Source: Sinorhizobium saheli (GTDB lineage: Bacteria > Pseudomonadota > Alphaproteobacteria > Rhizobiales > Rhizobiaceae). Taken from it: a stretch of DNA of 64,000 nucleotides. The position numbers were made by a program, and so were the translations under genes. Below the pieces are notes generated by a model that made no database searches, was not told the DNA's origin, and saw only the letters and a list, made by a program, of their open reading frames with translations. This document shows positions 1 through 9,612 of the stretch, piece by piece (position 1 is the stretch's first letter; every line of letters starts with the position of its first letter). The stretch is from assembly GCF_001651875.1 (NCBI RefSeq), contig NZ_LNQB01000067.1:1-64000 (forward strand). Reading direction: 5' to 3'.

Positions 1-46
1 AAATCAGTCCCTCTGTTGCAGCCGTAGGGAATCACGGCAAAAACCC

Positions 47-65
47 AAAAGCCAGAGGGCTTTTT
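47..65. terminator. Hairpin terminator behind the MFS gene
   Basis: AAAAGCC, loop AGAG, GGCTTTT: a perfect 7-bp stem with A and T runs on both sides, so it can act in either direction. It lies 10 nt beyond the stop codon of the minus-strand MFS gene. Confidence 0.75.
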
Positions 66-75
66 CAGCAGCCTG

Positions 76-1281
76 CTAGGCTGCCGCGAGGGCCGGCTGC
101 TCCTTCGGGAACGGCTTGAAGGTCATCGCGATAAGGAAGGCGCCGATCCCGATGCCCCAGGCGCCGATGTAGAGCCAGGCGTAACTGTCGAAGGCGTCAT
201 AGATCAGACCGCCGGCGAGAGGGCCGATGGCCATGCCGAGACTGCCGGCCATCGCGGTTCCGCCGATGACCGTTCCCATCATGCGCAACGGAAAGTTCTC
301 GCGGGCGAGGACGGCGTAGAGAGGCATGACGCCGGCATAGATGAAGCCGAACAGGGCGGCGACCGCATAGAAGGCGCCGAGTTCGCGCACGAAGACATAG
401 GCGAGTGCGCCGAACGCCTGCAGCAGCAAGCCGGAGACCAGAATGCGCTTGGCACCGAACCGGTCGCCGAGGATGCCGAAGACGACGCGGCCGCCCATGC
501 CCGCGAGACCCTCGACGCTGTAGATCGACACGGCGGCGATCATCGGAATCCCGCAGCTGATCGCGTAGCTCACCGTATGGAAGATCGGCCCCGAATGGGT
601 GGCGCAGCAGAAGAAGTTCGTCAGCAGCAACAGGACGAATTGCGGTGATCTCAGCGCCTGCGCGACCGACATCTCCGCCTGCCCTGCCGCCGGGTCGGCG
701 TTCCCGTGCTCGAGGGCCGGCGGCCGGCGCAAGAGCAGAGCGGCCGGGATCATGGTCGCCGCCGCGACGAGCGCGATGATCGCAAGCGCGGTCCGCCAGT
801 CGTAGATGGAGACCAGCCACCCCGCCAGGGGCGACATGGTCATGGGCGCCATGCCCATGCCGGCGGACACCAGAGAAACGGCAAGGCTGCGGTGGGTGTC
901 GAACCAGCCCGTCACACAGGCCATCATCGGCGCGAAGATCGCCGCGGCGGCGCTGCCGACGAGCACGCCGAACAGGAACTGAAACGCGATCAGCGACGTG
1001 GTGCGGCTGGCGAGCGCCAGGCTTGCGGCCAGAAGGATGGAGCCGGCGAGGACCACCAGGCGCGGCCCGAAGCGGTCCGAGAGGCTGCCCCAGACCATGC
1101 TCGCCAGGGCCATTGCGATGAAACCGATGGTCATCGCGGTCGAGATGCCGGTGACCGACCATCCGGTGTCCCGCGCGATGGGCAGGAGGAAAACCGGCAG
1201 CGAGAACATGGCGCCGATGGCGATGCAGCCCAGCAGACCACCTGCGGCGACGATTACCCAGCGATAGTATGAATCGGTCAT
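76..1281 (-). CDS. MFS transporter
   Basis: A 401-residue secondary transporter of the major facilitator superfamily, expected in the inner membrane with 12 helices. The sequence alternates long hydrophobic stretches with short loops and has the MFS loop 2-3 motif as GSLSDRFGPR, repeated in weaker form after the sixth helix (GILGDRFGAKR). The N-terminal helix text (SLPVFLLPIARDTGW) resembles the oxalate/formate antiporter-like and CynX-like groups of monocarboxylate MFS proteins, but the substrate cannot be read from sequence. The start at MTDSYYRW is chosen because GGAGAGAAAG precedes it; a longer in-frame version to 1338 has no such site. The gene stands alone, with a hairpin terminator just after it and a RIME-like repeat upstream. 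Confidence 0.85.
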   Translation of the reverse strand: MTDSYYRWVIVAAGGLLGCIAIGAMFSLPVFLLPIARDTGWSVTGISTAMTIGFIAMALASMVWGSLSDRFGPRLVVLAGSILLAASLALASRTTSLIAFQFLFGVLVGSAAAAIFAPMMACVTGWFDTHRSLAVSLVSAGMGMAPMTMSPLAGWLVSIYDWRTALAIIALVAAATMIPAALLLRRPPALEHGNADPAAGQAEMSVAQALRSPQFVLLLLTNFFCCATHSGPIFHTVSYAISCGIPMIAAVSIYSVEGLAGMGGRVVFGILGDRFGAKRILVSGLLLQAFGALAYVFVRELGAFYAVAALFGFIYAGVMPLYAVLARENFPLRMMGTVIGGTAMAGSLGMAIGPLAGGLIYDAFDSYAWLYIGAWGIGIGAFLIAMTFKPFPKEQPALAAA

Positions 1282-1423
1282 CTTTCTCTCCAATCGGGCG
1301 AATCCTCCGGCGCGGCCTGTCTTCGCGCTTTCCGGCATTGGCTATAAGACGAACGACGTTTCCGCATTCCGACACGACCGGATCAAAAATTTCGGCTCCC
1401 GTGGCTCCACATCCGTGGCTCCA

Positions 1424-1528
1424 TAGAGCGGGATGCGCTCGCGTGCGTTCGCGTCACCGCTCTATCTGATTGTTTTTGCCGCATTTGTGCGACGTCAGGT
1501 GATTCCACCTGACTGCAAAATGCTCTAG
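1424..1528 (+). repeat. RIME-like interspersed repeat, copy 1
   Basis: About 105 bp with two hairpins: an outer AGAGCGG/CCGCTCT stem and GTCAGGTGATTCCACCTGAC (8-bp stem, 4-nt loop). It matches the other copies at 6991, 20301, 25807, 40704 (half) and 48377. Its last bases GCTCTAG supply the TAG stop of the neighbouring minus-strand ABC transporter gene. The name RIME is by resemblance to the Rhizobium-specific intergenic mosaic elements; family membership was not checked. Confidence 0.8.
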
Positions 1529-3462
1529 CGATCCACCGGCCGCTTCTCCCCGCGCAGCCTCACGCGGGCCGGGCCGACCGGGCCGATCGCCACTCTCGGC
1601 AACGGCGTCTTGGTGGCGATGCCGTCGTCGATGGCGAGCACGCTGTGGTAGAATGCCTCACCGCTTGCGGATTTCGGCGGGTTGGCGTCGTGCATCACGC
1701 TCAAGACCGTTGCGCGCGGGAGACTGTCGTGGATCGCCTGGTGAAAGGCGACCGCCGCCTCGCGGTCGAGGGCGCTTGTCGGTTCGTCGAGGAACAGCAG
1801 CGCCGGCCGCTGCAGGAGGATGCGCGCCAGCACCAGCTTCTGCTTCTGACCGCCGGAAAGCAGGCGATCCCAGCTTTGATTGCCCCGGCCCTCCTCGCCG
1901 AGCTCGCCGGCGAAATCCTCAAGGTCGGCCTCGGAAAGTGCCGCCGCGACCTCGTCGTCGGAGTGGGCCTCGGCGGCGTCGGGCAGGCAGACCAGTTCCT
2001 TCAGCGTCACGGGCGGCAGCTTCACGTCCTGCGTGGCAAAGAAGGTCCGTACATTCCCGGGCATCAGGATCGTGCCGCGGCCGTGCGGCCACAGGCCATT
2101 GATCGCCTTGAGGAGGGAAGACTTGCCGCTGCCCGATTCGCCGACGAGCAGCGTCCATTCGCCGGGATGGAACTGCAGCTCGCCTGTCGTGACAAAAGGT
2201 TCATCGGTACCCGGATGCATGATTTCAAGATCGCGAATCGTCAGTCCGCGCCTGGCGTCCTGCTCCGCATAGCGCAGCTCCGCAACGCCGGTGCGGGCAT
2301 AGAATTCGCGTGGCCGCTGCACGTCCTCGATCGCCTTGGCGAGATCGATGACGCGCCCGGCATTCGCCCTGAGGTGCGCGATGTCGGGCATCACGTGGAT
2401 GAACCAGGAGCAGTCGTTGATGATGGCATTGGCAAGCTCGGCGCCGGTGACATAGCCCTGCAGGCTGATCCTGTTCTCGGCATAGGAGAGCAGCCCCGGC
2501 GCGTAGGCGACGAGGCGCGAGCCGACGACGTTGTAGACGAGCTCGAATCCCATGTAGACGGCCGTCAGAATATTGACCCTCGCCCAGGTGCGATCGACCT
2601 CGCCATAGCGCCGCCGGTGGATGCCCTTCTGCGTTTCCTCGCCCCGGGCAGCCGCGATATGGAAACTGCGGTGAAGGAGCGTCGTCAGCTCACGGCGGTA
2701 GCTGCCCTCGGCCCATTGCATCCGGACGTCCAGCCGTTGCTGGATCGACCCCAGCTTTGCCGCTATCAGCGTGTTGATGGGGACGTAGGCGACGACCACT
2801 GCCAGCGTCAGGCAGGCGGTGGCGTAACTGCCGAGAAATTCAAGGCCGGCGACCGCGGTGGAGGTTTCGATGATCTTGCCGCCGACGAAGAACAGCGACA
2901 GGATCACGCCGGAAATGCCCATGGCGAGGCCGATGGCGCCGCCGGTCATGCCCTTGATCGATTCCTGCACGCGCTGGTCGACATTGTCCGGCACGCCGCC
3001 CGCGGTCGGGATCGCCTCCGCGGCGCCGTGCTGCAGGTGGAGATGCGTGTGATTGCAGTCGAGCAGCGCGTCGTTGAAGCGGCGGTCGAGCCAGGCGCGC
3101 CATTTGCGATGCAGACTGGTCGAGAAGAAGTGGCGCACCGCCGTGAACCCGACTTCCCGGAGCGCAATGATGGCGGCGAGGCTTGCCGCGCTTGCCAGAA
3201 GAGAATTCAGCGTCGTCGGCGTTTCGGGATGGTGAAGAAAGGCGATCGCACCGACGAGCTCTCCGGACGCCACGGCGAACCAGACGCTGGCCATGGCCTG
3301 CAGCCCGGTGAGCACGACGATGATGGCCGCCAGCCCCCAAGCCTCGTGCCATCGGTCGGAGAACCAATAGGCCCACATCAGCCCCCAGAAGCTGCGCATC
3401 GAGGAAACGGGGGTCAGTTGCGGCTGCTTTTTCCAGGTGCGGCTCCACCAGTGCAAGGCCAT
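1525..3462 (-). CDS. YddA/BacA-family ABC transporter (fused permease-ATPase)
   Basis: A 645-residue ABC transporter half-molecule: a membrane domain over about residues 30-350 and an ATPase domain after about 410. Walker A is GESGSGKSS near residue 437, the signature is LSGGQKQK near 532, and Walker B is LLFLDEPTSALD near 553. The membrane domain has the arrangement of the SbmA/BacA and peroxisomal ABCD-like families (E. coli YddA; rhizobial BclA-like proteins), which import peptides, or in ABCD act on acyl-CoA. It lies downstream of two beta-lactamase genes on the same strand, so a link with envelope-active peptides or peptidoglycan fragments is possible but only inferred. The stop codon TAG is contributed by the RIME-like repeat. 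An SD-like GGGAG abuts the ATG, and AAGG six bases upstream may serve instead. Confidence 0.85.
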   Translation of the reverse strand: MALHWWSRTWKKQPQLTPVSSMRSFWGLMWAYWFSDRWHEAWGLAAIIVVLTGLQAMASVWFAVASGELVGAIAFLHHPETPTTLNSLLASAASLAAIIALREVGFTAVRHFFSTSLHRKWRAWLDRRFNDALLDCNHTHLHLQHGAAEAIPTAGGVPDNVDQRVQESIKGMTGGAIGLAMGISGVILSLFFVGGKIIETSTAVAGLEFLGSYATACLTLAVVVAYVPINTLIAAKLGSIQQRLDVRMQWAEGSYRRELTTLLHRSFHIAAARGEETQKGIHRRRYGEVDRTWARVNILTAVYMGFELVYNVVGSRLVAYAPGLLSYAENRISLQGYVTGAELANAIINDCSWFIHVMPDIAHLRANAGRVIDLAKAIEDVQRPREFYARTGVAELRYAEQDARRGLTIRDLEIMHPGTDEPFVTTGELQFHPGEWTLLVGESGSGKSSLLKAINGLWPHGRGTILMPGNVRTFFATQDVKLPPVTLKELVCLPDAAEAHSDDEVAAALSEADLEDFAGELGEEGRGNQSWDRLLSGGQKQKLVLARILLQRPALLFLDEPTSALDREAAVAFHQAIHDSLPRATVLSVMHDANPPKSASGEAFYHSVLAIDDGIATKTPLPRVAIGPVGPARVRLRGEKRPVDR

Positions 3463-3727
3463 CTCCCGCCTTCGCGGCCTGTGATCAGGACCTCCTCATC
3501 CGAGACCATCTTGAAAACATCGACGATGCCGCGCCCGCGTCCGACCATTGAACGACTGCAAATCCTTGCCTTCATGCCTCGGCAGAACACGGGCTGCGCG
3601 ACCCTCATCATGAAGGGTTTCGGACCGAGAGTCGATGTCGAGGAGAGAACCGGCGGCATTTTCAGGCGCGGATGGCTGCCGTAGCGCCTTGAATCCTCTC
3701 GTGATTTCCATTCAGCCGATTGGGGAA

Positions 3728-4951
<1,224 letters not shown>

Positions 4952-5015
4952 TTAAGGCGCGGGATGCGGGCGGAAAGACGCTGCACGCCTTTCCGTGATC
5001 CCGCACCGGCAGATT

Positions 5016-5918
5016 TCAGAGCCCTGATGCGATCCGGCCGATTTCGGCAATGACGGCATTGCGCTCGTCCGCCGATATGGAGGGAATCTCGCAATAGGCC
5101 GTGACGATGATCGGCGCCCCATCCGGCCGCCACAGGACCGCGATGTCGTTGGCAATTCCGTGCTTGTCGCCGTTGGTGCCGGTCTTGTCACCGACGAGCC
5201 AGTTCTTCGGAACGCCTGCGCGCAAGCGGCTGTCGCCGGTCTTGTTGGTGATGAGCCAGGCGGCGAGTCGGGAACGCGAGGAAGGCGAAAGCGCATCGGT
5301 AAACAGAAGCCTGCGCAGATTTTCGAGCATCGCGGCCGCCGTGGTGGTGTCGCGAATGTCGTCCGGTCCGTCATGATAGTTGAGGTCGGTCTCGATACGG
5401 TCGAGCCGCGAAACGTCGTCCCCGAGCGAACGGAAAAAGGCGGTGAGCGCCGCCGGCCCCCCGAAACTGGCGAGCAGCAGATTTCCGGCCGTATTGTCGC
5501 TGCGCGTCACGGCGGCGTCGCAGAGCTCCGCCATCGTCATGCCTGCTCCGCCGGCATGCGTCTCCGTCGCCGCCGAACCGGCGACGAGGTCGTTCTTCGA
5601 GAACTTGATGCGCCGGTCCAGCCGCTCTTCGCCCTTGTCTACGCGCGCCAGCACGAGGGCCGCCGCAAGCGCCTTGAAGGTGCTGCACATGAGAATGCGT
5701 TCGTCGGCCCGGTGCTCGACCCGTTTGCCGCTTGCAACCTCGAGAATGCTCACGCAGATGCGGCCGGGATGCCTGCGTTCCAGCGCGTCGAGCCTCGCCG
5801 CGGCAGCTTGTGCGTCCTCGGCGCGACCTTCCGCCGCCGTCGTTGCAAGGACCGGGATCGTGAGCAAACTGCCGGCAAGCGCCTGCCGGCGTGACAATGT
5901 GATCGTCATTCCTGTCAT
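5016..5918 (-). CDS. Class A beta-lactamase
   Basis: A 300-residue class A beta-lactamase with all family motifs: S79-T-F-K82, S140-D-N142, the omega-loop E176-T-D-L-N180 and K245-T-G247. The N-terminus carries a twin-arginine-like signal (LSRRQALAGSLL), which suggests Tat export, as known for some mycobacterial and stenotrophomonad class A enzymes. The gene is divergent from an AmpR/GcvA-type LysR gene across about 200 bp, the arrangement of inducible chromosomal beta-lactamases. A class C gene follows 94 nt downstream. Two start codons are possible: 5918 and 5909 (MTITLSRR), the latter with GGA about eight bases upstream. Spectrum cannot be judged from sequence alone. Confidence 0.9.
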   Translation of the reverse strand: MTGMTITLSRRQALAGSLLTIPVLATTAAEGRAEDAQAAAARLDALERRHPGRICVSILEVASGKRVEHRADERILMCSTFKALAAALVLARVDKGEERLDRRIKFSKNDLVAGSAATETHAGGAGMTMAELCDAAVTRSDNTAGNLLLASFGGPAALTAFFRSLGDDVSRLDRIETDLNYHDGPDDIRDTTTAAAMLENLRRLLFTDALSPSSRSRLAAWLITNKTGDSRLRAGVPKNWLVGDKTGTNGDKHGIANDIAVLWRPDGAPIIVTAYCEIPSISADERNAVIAEIGRIASGL

Positions 5919-6120
5919 CCGTCTGAAAATTGGTGTTGGAAAGAGCTGACCCTACGGCGCGCGCGTCCCGCCGGACATGCAAATGGTCGCCGCAGCACCT
6001 CGATGCACTTCGCCAAGGTCCCGTCCGGACCTCGCGAACGGGACTATGAAGCGGACCGAGCCCCTGGACAAACGATCAATTCTGCGCTCAGACATGAGAA
6101 AAACTTAGGCATGGACATCG

Positions 6121-6993
6121 ATGGAAATCTCCCAGCTCCCGCTCAACTCGCTGCGCGCCTTCGAGGCGTCGGCACGACATTTGAGCTTCACCCGCGCGGG
6201 GCTGGAGCTTCGCGTCACGCAGACGGCCATCAGCCACCAGGTGAAGGCGCTCGAAGAGGTCCTCGGCGTCACCTTGTTCAAGCGCCTCCCGCGCGGCCTC
6301 ACCCTGACCGATGAGGCACACGCGCTGCTGCCGGTGCTCTCCGACGCCTTTCGCCGCATGAGCGCAACGCTCAGCCAGTTCGAGGAGGGTAATTTCCGCG
6401 AGATACTGACGGTCGGCGTCGTCGGCACCTTCGCGATCGGCTGGCTCCTGCCGCGGCTCAACGCCTTCAAGGAGCAGAATCCTCACCTCGACCTGCGCCT
6501 CAAGACCAACAACAATCGCTCCGACATCCTCGTCGACGGCCTCGACTTCTTCATCCGCTTCGGCGACGGCGCATGGCACGGGACGGAAGCGATCCATTTG
6601 ATGGACGCGCCGCTTTCTCCCGTCTGCGCGCCGGCGCTTGGCGAACGCCTGCTGACACCGGCGGACCTCGCCAAAGTCGAGCTGCTGCGCTCCTACCGGA
6701 TCGACGAATGGCCCCTGTGGTGCAGGGCGGCGGGGATAGCGCCGCCGAATCTCCGCGGCTGGATGTTCGACTCGTCGCTGACGCTCGTGGAGGCCGCGGC
6801 GCGCGGCGTCGGAGTGGCGCTCGTTCCGGTCGCAATGTTCCTCCAGGAGATCGAGGAGGGGCGCATCGTCCAGCCCTTCGACATCGTCGCGCATACGGGG
6901 AGCTACTGGCTGACGCGGCTGAAATCGCGCCCGGAAACCGGCTCGATGAAGGCCTTCCGCCGATGGCTCCTGGCGGAGGTCGAGTCTGGTTAG
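6121..6993 (+). CDS. ampR: LysR-family regulator, AmpR/GcvA type
   Basis: A 290-residue LysR-type regulator. The N-terminal winged HTH (residues about 5-65; LNSLRAFEASARHLSFTRAG, then TQTAISHQVKALE) is the AmpR/GcvA subtype, followed by the periplasmic-binding-like effector domain. In AmpR systems this domain senses muropeptides, with UDP-MurNAc-pentapeptide as corepressor, and drives the divergent beta-lactamase gene. The position, 200 bp from and divergent to a class A beta-lactamase, supports that role; the symbol is given by context and similarity. Its stop TAG is the first triplet of a RIME-like repeat. The intergenic region contains several T-N11-A possibilities, none decisive. Confidence 0.8.
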   Translation: MEISQLPLNSLRAFEASARHLSFTRAGLELRVTQTAISHQVKALEEVLGVTLFKRLPRGLTLTDEAHALLPVLSDAFRRMSATLSQFEEGNFREILTVGVVGTFAIGWLLPRLNAFKEQNPHLDLRLKTNNNRSDILVDGLDFFIRFGDGAWHGTEAIHLMDAPLSPVCAPALGERLLTPADLAKVELLRSYRIDEWPLWCRAAGIAPPNLRGWMFDSSLTLVEAAARGVGVALVPVAMFLQEIEEGRIVQPFDIVAHTGSYWLTRLKSRPETGSMKAFRRWLLAEVESG

Positions 6994-7094
6994 AGCATTT
7001 TGCAGTCAAGTGGAATCACCTGACGTCGCACGAATGCGGCAAGACAAACAGGTGGAGCGGTGGCGCGAACGCATGTGAGCGCAGCCCGCTCCAG
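6991..7094 (-). repeat. RIME-like repeat, copy 2 (inverted)
   Basis: Same element as at 1424 but in reverse orientation: it opens with TAGAGCATTTTGCAGTCA and ends near CGCTCCAG. The TAG at its edge is the stop codon of the ampR-like gene. Confidence 0.8.
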
Positions 7095-7116
7095 GGGGCG
7101 GTCGGCGGACGGTCGC

Positions 7117-8391
7117 TCATTGACCGCCAAGCTCGGCAATCCTCTTGCGCAGAAAGGCCTTCTCCGGTTCCTGGCGGCACAGTTCCAGTGCGGTTTCATA
7201 GGCGAGGCGCGCGTCGGCGAAGCGCTGCAACTGCCGCAGGAAATCGGCGCGGGCCGCATGGGCGAGGTGGTAACGATGCAATTCGCCGCTGGCGAGGATG
7301 GCATCGACGACCGCCAGACCCGCGGCCGGCCCTTCGCACATCGCCACGGCGACGGCCCGGTTGAGTTCCACGATCGACGACGGGCGGGCGGCGAGAAGCA
7401 GGTCGTAGAAGCCGGCAATGCGGCGCCAGTCGGTTTCATGAGCCCTGGGCGCGCGGACATGTTCGGCGGCAATGGCGGCCTGCAGGCCATAACAGCCCAA
7501 GGTTCCAGCGCCGAGCGCGCCATCGACGATGGCCAGGCCTTCCCTGATCCTTTCGCCGTCCCAAAGGGAACGGTCCTGATCGGCGAGCAGGATCATCTCG
7601 CCCGAGGCGCCTCGTCTCGCGGCGCGCCTGGCGTCCTGCAATAGCATCAGCGCGAGCAGCCCCGAGACCTCCGGGTCCGGCAGCAGGGTGAGGAGCAGCC
7701 GGCAAAGACGGATCGCTTCGGAGGTCAGGTCCGACCTGACGATCTCTGCGCCGGACGAGGCGGAATAGCCCTCGTTGAAGACGAGATAGATCACATGCAG
7801 GACGTGCTGCAGGCGGTCGGGCAGCTCGGCCTTGTCCGGCACTTCATAGGGAATTCCGGCCGCGCGGATGCGGTTCTTGGCGCGCACGATCCTTTGCGCA
7901 ATGGTCGGCGCCGGGGTCAGGAAAGCGTGAGCGATTTCCTCCGTCGTCAGCCCGCAGATTTCCCTGAGGGACATGGCGATCTGCGCGTCCGCCGGAATGA
8001 TCGGGTGACAGCAAATGAAGATGAGCCGGAGCACGTCATCTTCTATCAGGGCCATGTCGCCGATCTCCAGATCGTCACCCTCCCGATAGAGGCTGTCTTC
8101 GATATCGGGGACCGCGGCCGCGAAGCGAACCTGCCGCCTCAGATGGTCGATTGCCCGGAACCGTCCCGCAGACACGAGCCAGGCGAACGGGTTGCGGGGT
8201 ATCCCCTCGCTCGGCCACGTCCGGGCCGCTTCGGCAAAGGCGTCCTGCAGCGCCTCCTCGGCCCGGTCGAAATCGCCAAGCAGGCGGATCAATGTTGCCA
8301 GTACCTTCCGCGAATGCGCGCGGTAGATGTCCTCGATCTGCTTCTGCAAGAGCCTCTCCGGGTGCGTGGCGTCGCCATGACCTGCCGTCAC
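7117..8391 (-). CDS. ECF sigma factor, ECF42-type with C-terminal extension
   Basis: A 424-residue RNA polymerase sigma factor. Region 2 is near residues 20-90 (RAEEALQDAFAEAARTWP, FRAIDHLRR) and region 4 near 130-180 (LREICGLTTEEIAHAFL, TIAQRIVRAKNRI). A long C-terminal extension of helical, TPR-like character (LNRAVAVAMCEGPAAGL) follows, which is diagnostic of the ECF42 (DUF6596) group. ECF42 factors occur with DGPF/YCII-domain proteins instead of anti-sigma factors, and two such genes precede this one here. The start is GTG and overlaps the TGA of the upstream gene by 4 nt, implying translational coupling. Expected to transcribe its own operon through the promoter at 9208-9234. Confidence 0.9.
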   Translation of the reverse strand: MTAGHGDATHPERLLQKQIEDIYRAHSRKVLATLIRLLGDFDRAEEALQDAFAEAARTWPSEGIPRNPFAWLVSAGRFRAIDHLRRQVRFAAAVPDIEDSLYREGDDLEIGDMALIEDDVLRLIFICCHPIIPADAQIAMSLREICGLTTEEIAHAFLTPAPTIAQRIVRAKNRIRAAGIPYEVPDKAELPDRLQHVLHVIYLVFNEGYSASSGAEIVRSDLTSEAIRLCRLLLTLLPDPEVSGLLALMLLQDARRAARRGASGEMILLADQDRSLWDGERIREGLAIVDGALGAGTLGCYGLQAAIAAEHVRAPRAHETDWRRIAGFYDLLLAARPSSIVELNRAVAVAMCEGPAAGLAVVDAILASGELHRYHLAHAARADFLRQLQRFADARLAYETALELCRQEPEKAFLRKRIAELGGQ

Positions 8392-8747
8392 TGCGTCTCC
8401 TTTATGGAATAGGCCGGACGCACCTCGATCGCGGCATACCTCGCCAGCGGCGAGCGGCTCGCGATGCCGATTGCCTCATCCATGTCCGCGGCCTTGATGA
8501 GGATGATGCCGCCGAGATGCTCCTTGATCTCGGCAAATGGCCCGTCGGTCACCGAAATCCGGCCGTCGCTCACGCGCACGGTCCTGGCGGACGCGGGCTG
8601 GCGCAGGGCCTGCGCCATGAGCAAATGCCCGCTTGCGGCGAGGCCGTCGTCATATGCCTTGCAGTCGGCCGTAAGCCTTCGCCCTTCTTCCTCCGACAGC
8701 TCTGCTATTGCCGATGTCTCGAACCAGAATTGGCAGAGATAGTTCAT
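8388..8747 (-). CDS. DGPF (YCII-related) domain protein 1
   Basis: A 119-residue cytoplasmic protein of the YCII-related/DGPF family, recognised by VTDGPFAEIKEHLGGIILI near residues 66-84. The molecular function of these proteins is not established; they accompany ECF42 sigma factors. The start MNYLCQFW has AGGAGG six bases upstream. The stop overlaps the sigma-factor start by 4 nt. It is a paralogue of the next gene upstream. Confidence 0.88.
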   Translation of the reverse strand: MNYLCQFWFETSAIAELSEEEGRRLTADCKAYDDGLAASGHLLMAQALRQPASARTVRVSDGRISVTDGPFAEIKEHLGGIILIKAADMDEAIGIASRSPLARYAAIEVRPAYSIKETQ

Positions 8748-8815
8748 TGCTGCCTCCTGACGCACTCCTGATATGGGGTAATATGGGGCCGCCGCCGCGG
8801 CGCGTGGTGCTCGCC

Positions 8816-9175
8816 TCAAGCCTGGCCGCCGAAGTCATAGATCGGCCGCACCTCGATGCTGCCAAGCTTCGCGAGCGGAATGCCTGCCGCGACGCGGATC
8901 GCGTCGTTCAAGTCCCTCGCCTCGATCAGGATGAAGCCGCCGATATGTTCCTTGGCTTCGGCGAAGGGGCCGTCGGTCACGGAAACCTCGGAATGGCGCA
9001 CGCGGACCACGACGGAGTTCGCCGGCGCCTGCAGCGCTTCCGCGGCGATCATGTGCCCGCTTCCGGCGAGTTGCTGATCATAGCTCAGGGAATCGCGATC
9101 GATTTGATCCCTTTCCTCCTGCGACAAGGCTTCGAACTGTCCTTCCTCGCACCAGACCAGGCAGAGATACTTCAC
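8816..9175 (-). CDS. DGPF (YCII-related) domain protein 2
   Basis: A 119-residue paralogue of the preceding protein, with VTDGPFAEAKEHIGGFILIE in the same position and the same length. The GTG start is preferred because AAAGGAGG lies eight bases upstream; the frame is open to 9307 without another such site. First gene of the three-gene ECF42 operon; the proposed promoter at 9208-9234 leaves a short leader. Confidence 0.87.
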   Translation of the reverse strand: MKYLCLVWCEEGQFEALSQEERDQIDRDSLSYDQQLAGSGHMIAAEALQAPANSVVVRVRHSEVSVTDGPFAEAKEHIGGFILIEARDLNDAIRVAAGIPLAKLGSIEVRPIYDFGGQA

Positions 9176-9207
9176 GGCGATGTCCTCCTTTGTTTCGACG
9201 GTCTGTT

Positions 9208-9234
9208 GACGAGCAGCCTCGGCGCATTTCGACA
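9208..9234 (-). promoter_or_regulatory. Candidate ECF42 promoter for the DGPF-sigma operon
   Basis: On the minus strand TGTCGAA (-35), 16 bases, then CGTC (-10). ECF42 promoters are reported to carry TGTCGA and a CGTC-like -10, so the match fits an autoregulated operon. The first start codon lies about 30 bases downstream. Confidence 0.65.
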
Positions 9235-9269
9235 AGGCCGGCAAATTTTCCTGCCCCTTCGATGGAGAA

Positions 9270-9295
9270 GTCGAACTCCGATGGTCCGGTTCGAC
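9270..9295 (+). promoter_or_regulatory. Possible second ECF42-like promoter
   Basis: On the plus strand GTCGAA, 16 bases, then CGAC, facing the small gene at 9322. Spacing equals that of the minus-strand promoter, but the first T of TGTCGA is not conserved (AGTCGAA). Confidence 0.35.
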
Positions 9296-9321
9296 CAATG
9301 CCGTCAAAAGGAGTGACGGCC

Positions 9322-9540
9322 ATGACCATCATGGAAGCTGTTCTGGCACAAGGGATGTTTGCCCGCCGCAATCCAGCATGGCAGCGTTTGGAGGCCATGG
9401 AAAGCCGCCATGCATTGCGGCGGCTTTGCGCTCTTCTCTCTATCCTGGCTGTCGTTGTCGCCACGCTCGAGATCACGGGCGCGGCATCGCTACCGCTCCA
9501 TGCGGAGCCCGTGACCCGATCGACCCTCGGGATCCGATAA
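9322..9540 (+). CDS. Small membrane-anchored or secreted hypothetical protein
   Basis: A 72-residue protein with a strong ribosome site (AAAGGAG, then 8 bases, ATG). Residues about 33-52 are hydrophobic (LRRLCALLSILAVVVATL), so one membrane helix or an internal signal anchor is likely. The family was not recognised. It is divergent from the ECF42 operon and may be a target of that sigma factor. It ends 11 nt before a strong hairpin. Confidence 0.55.
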   Translation: MTIMEAVLAQGMFARRNPAWQRLEAMESRHALRRLCALLSILAVVVATLEITGAASLPLHAEPVTRSTLGIR

Positions 9541-9551
9541 ACGCGCGCCGA

Positions 9552-9581
9552 GACGACGCGCCGGTTCGCCGGCGCGTCGTC
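9552..9581. terminator. Strong hairpin between convergent genes
   Basis: A perfect 13-bp GC stem (GACGACGCGCCGG) closed by a TTCG tetraloop, between the 9322 gene and the solute-binding protein gene that converge here. No T run, so termination is inferred from position and stem strength. Confidence 0.65.
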
Positions 9582-9612
9582 GGAGGAGTGCGGCTCGGTG
9601 CCGCGCGCCGCT

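Noticed and set aside
1645-3684. Long plus-strand frame across the ABC transporter gene
   Set aside because: Lies antisense to a gene with intact Walker A, signature and Walker B motifs; its own translation has no recognisable domain and is typical of GC-rich shadow frames.
5919-6120. A defined AmpR operator in the bla/ampR gap
   Set aside because: Several T-N11-A stretches exist, including one around 6090-6112, but none matches a clear dyad and they cannot be separated by eye.
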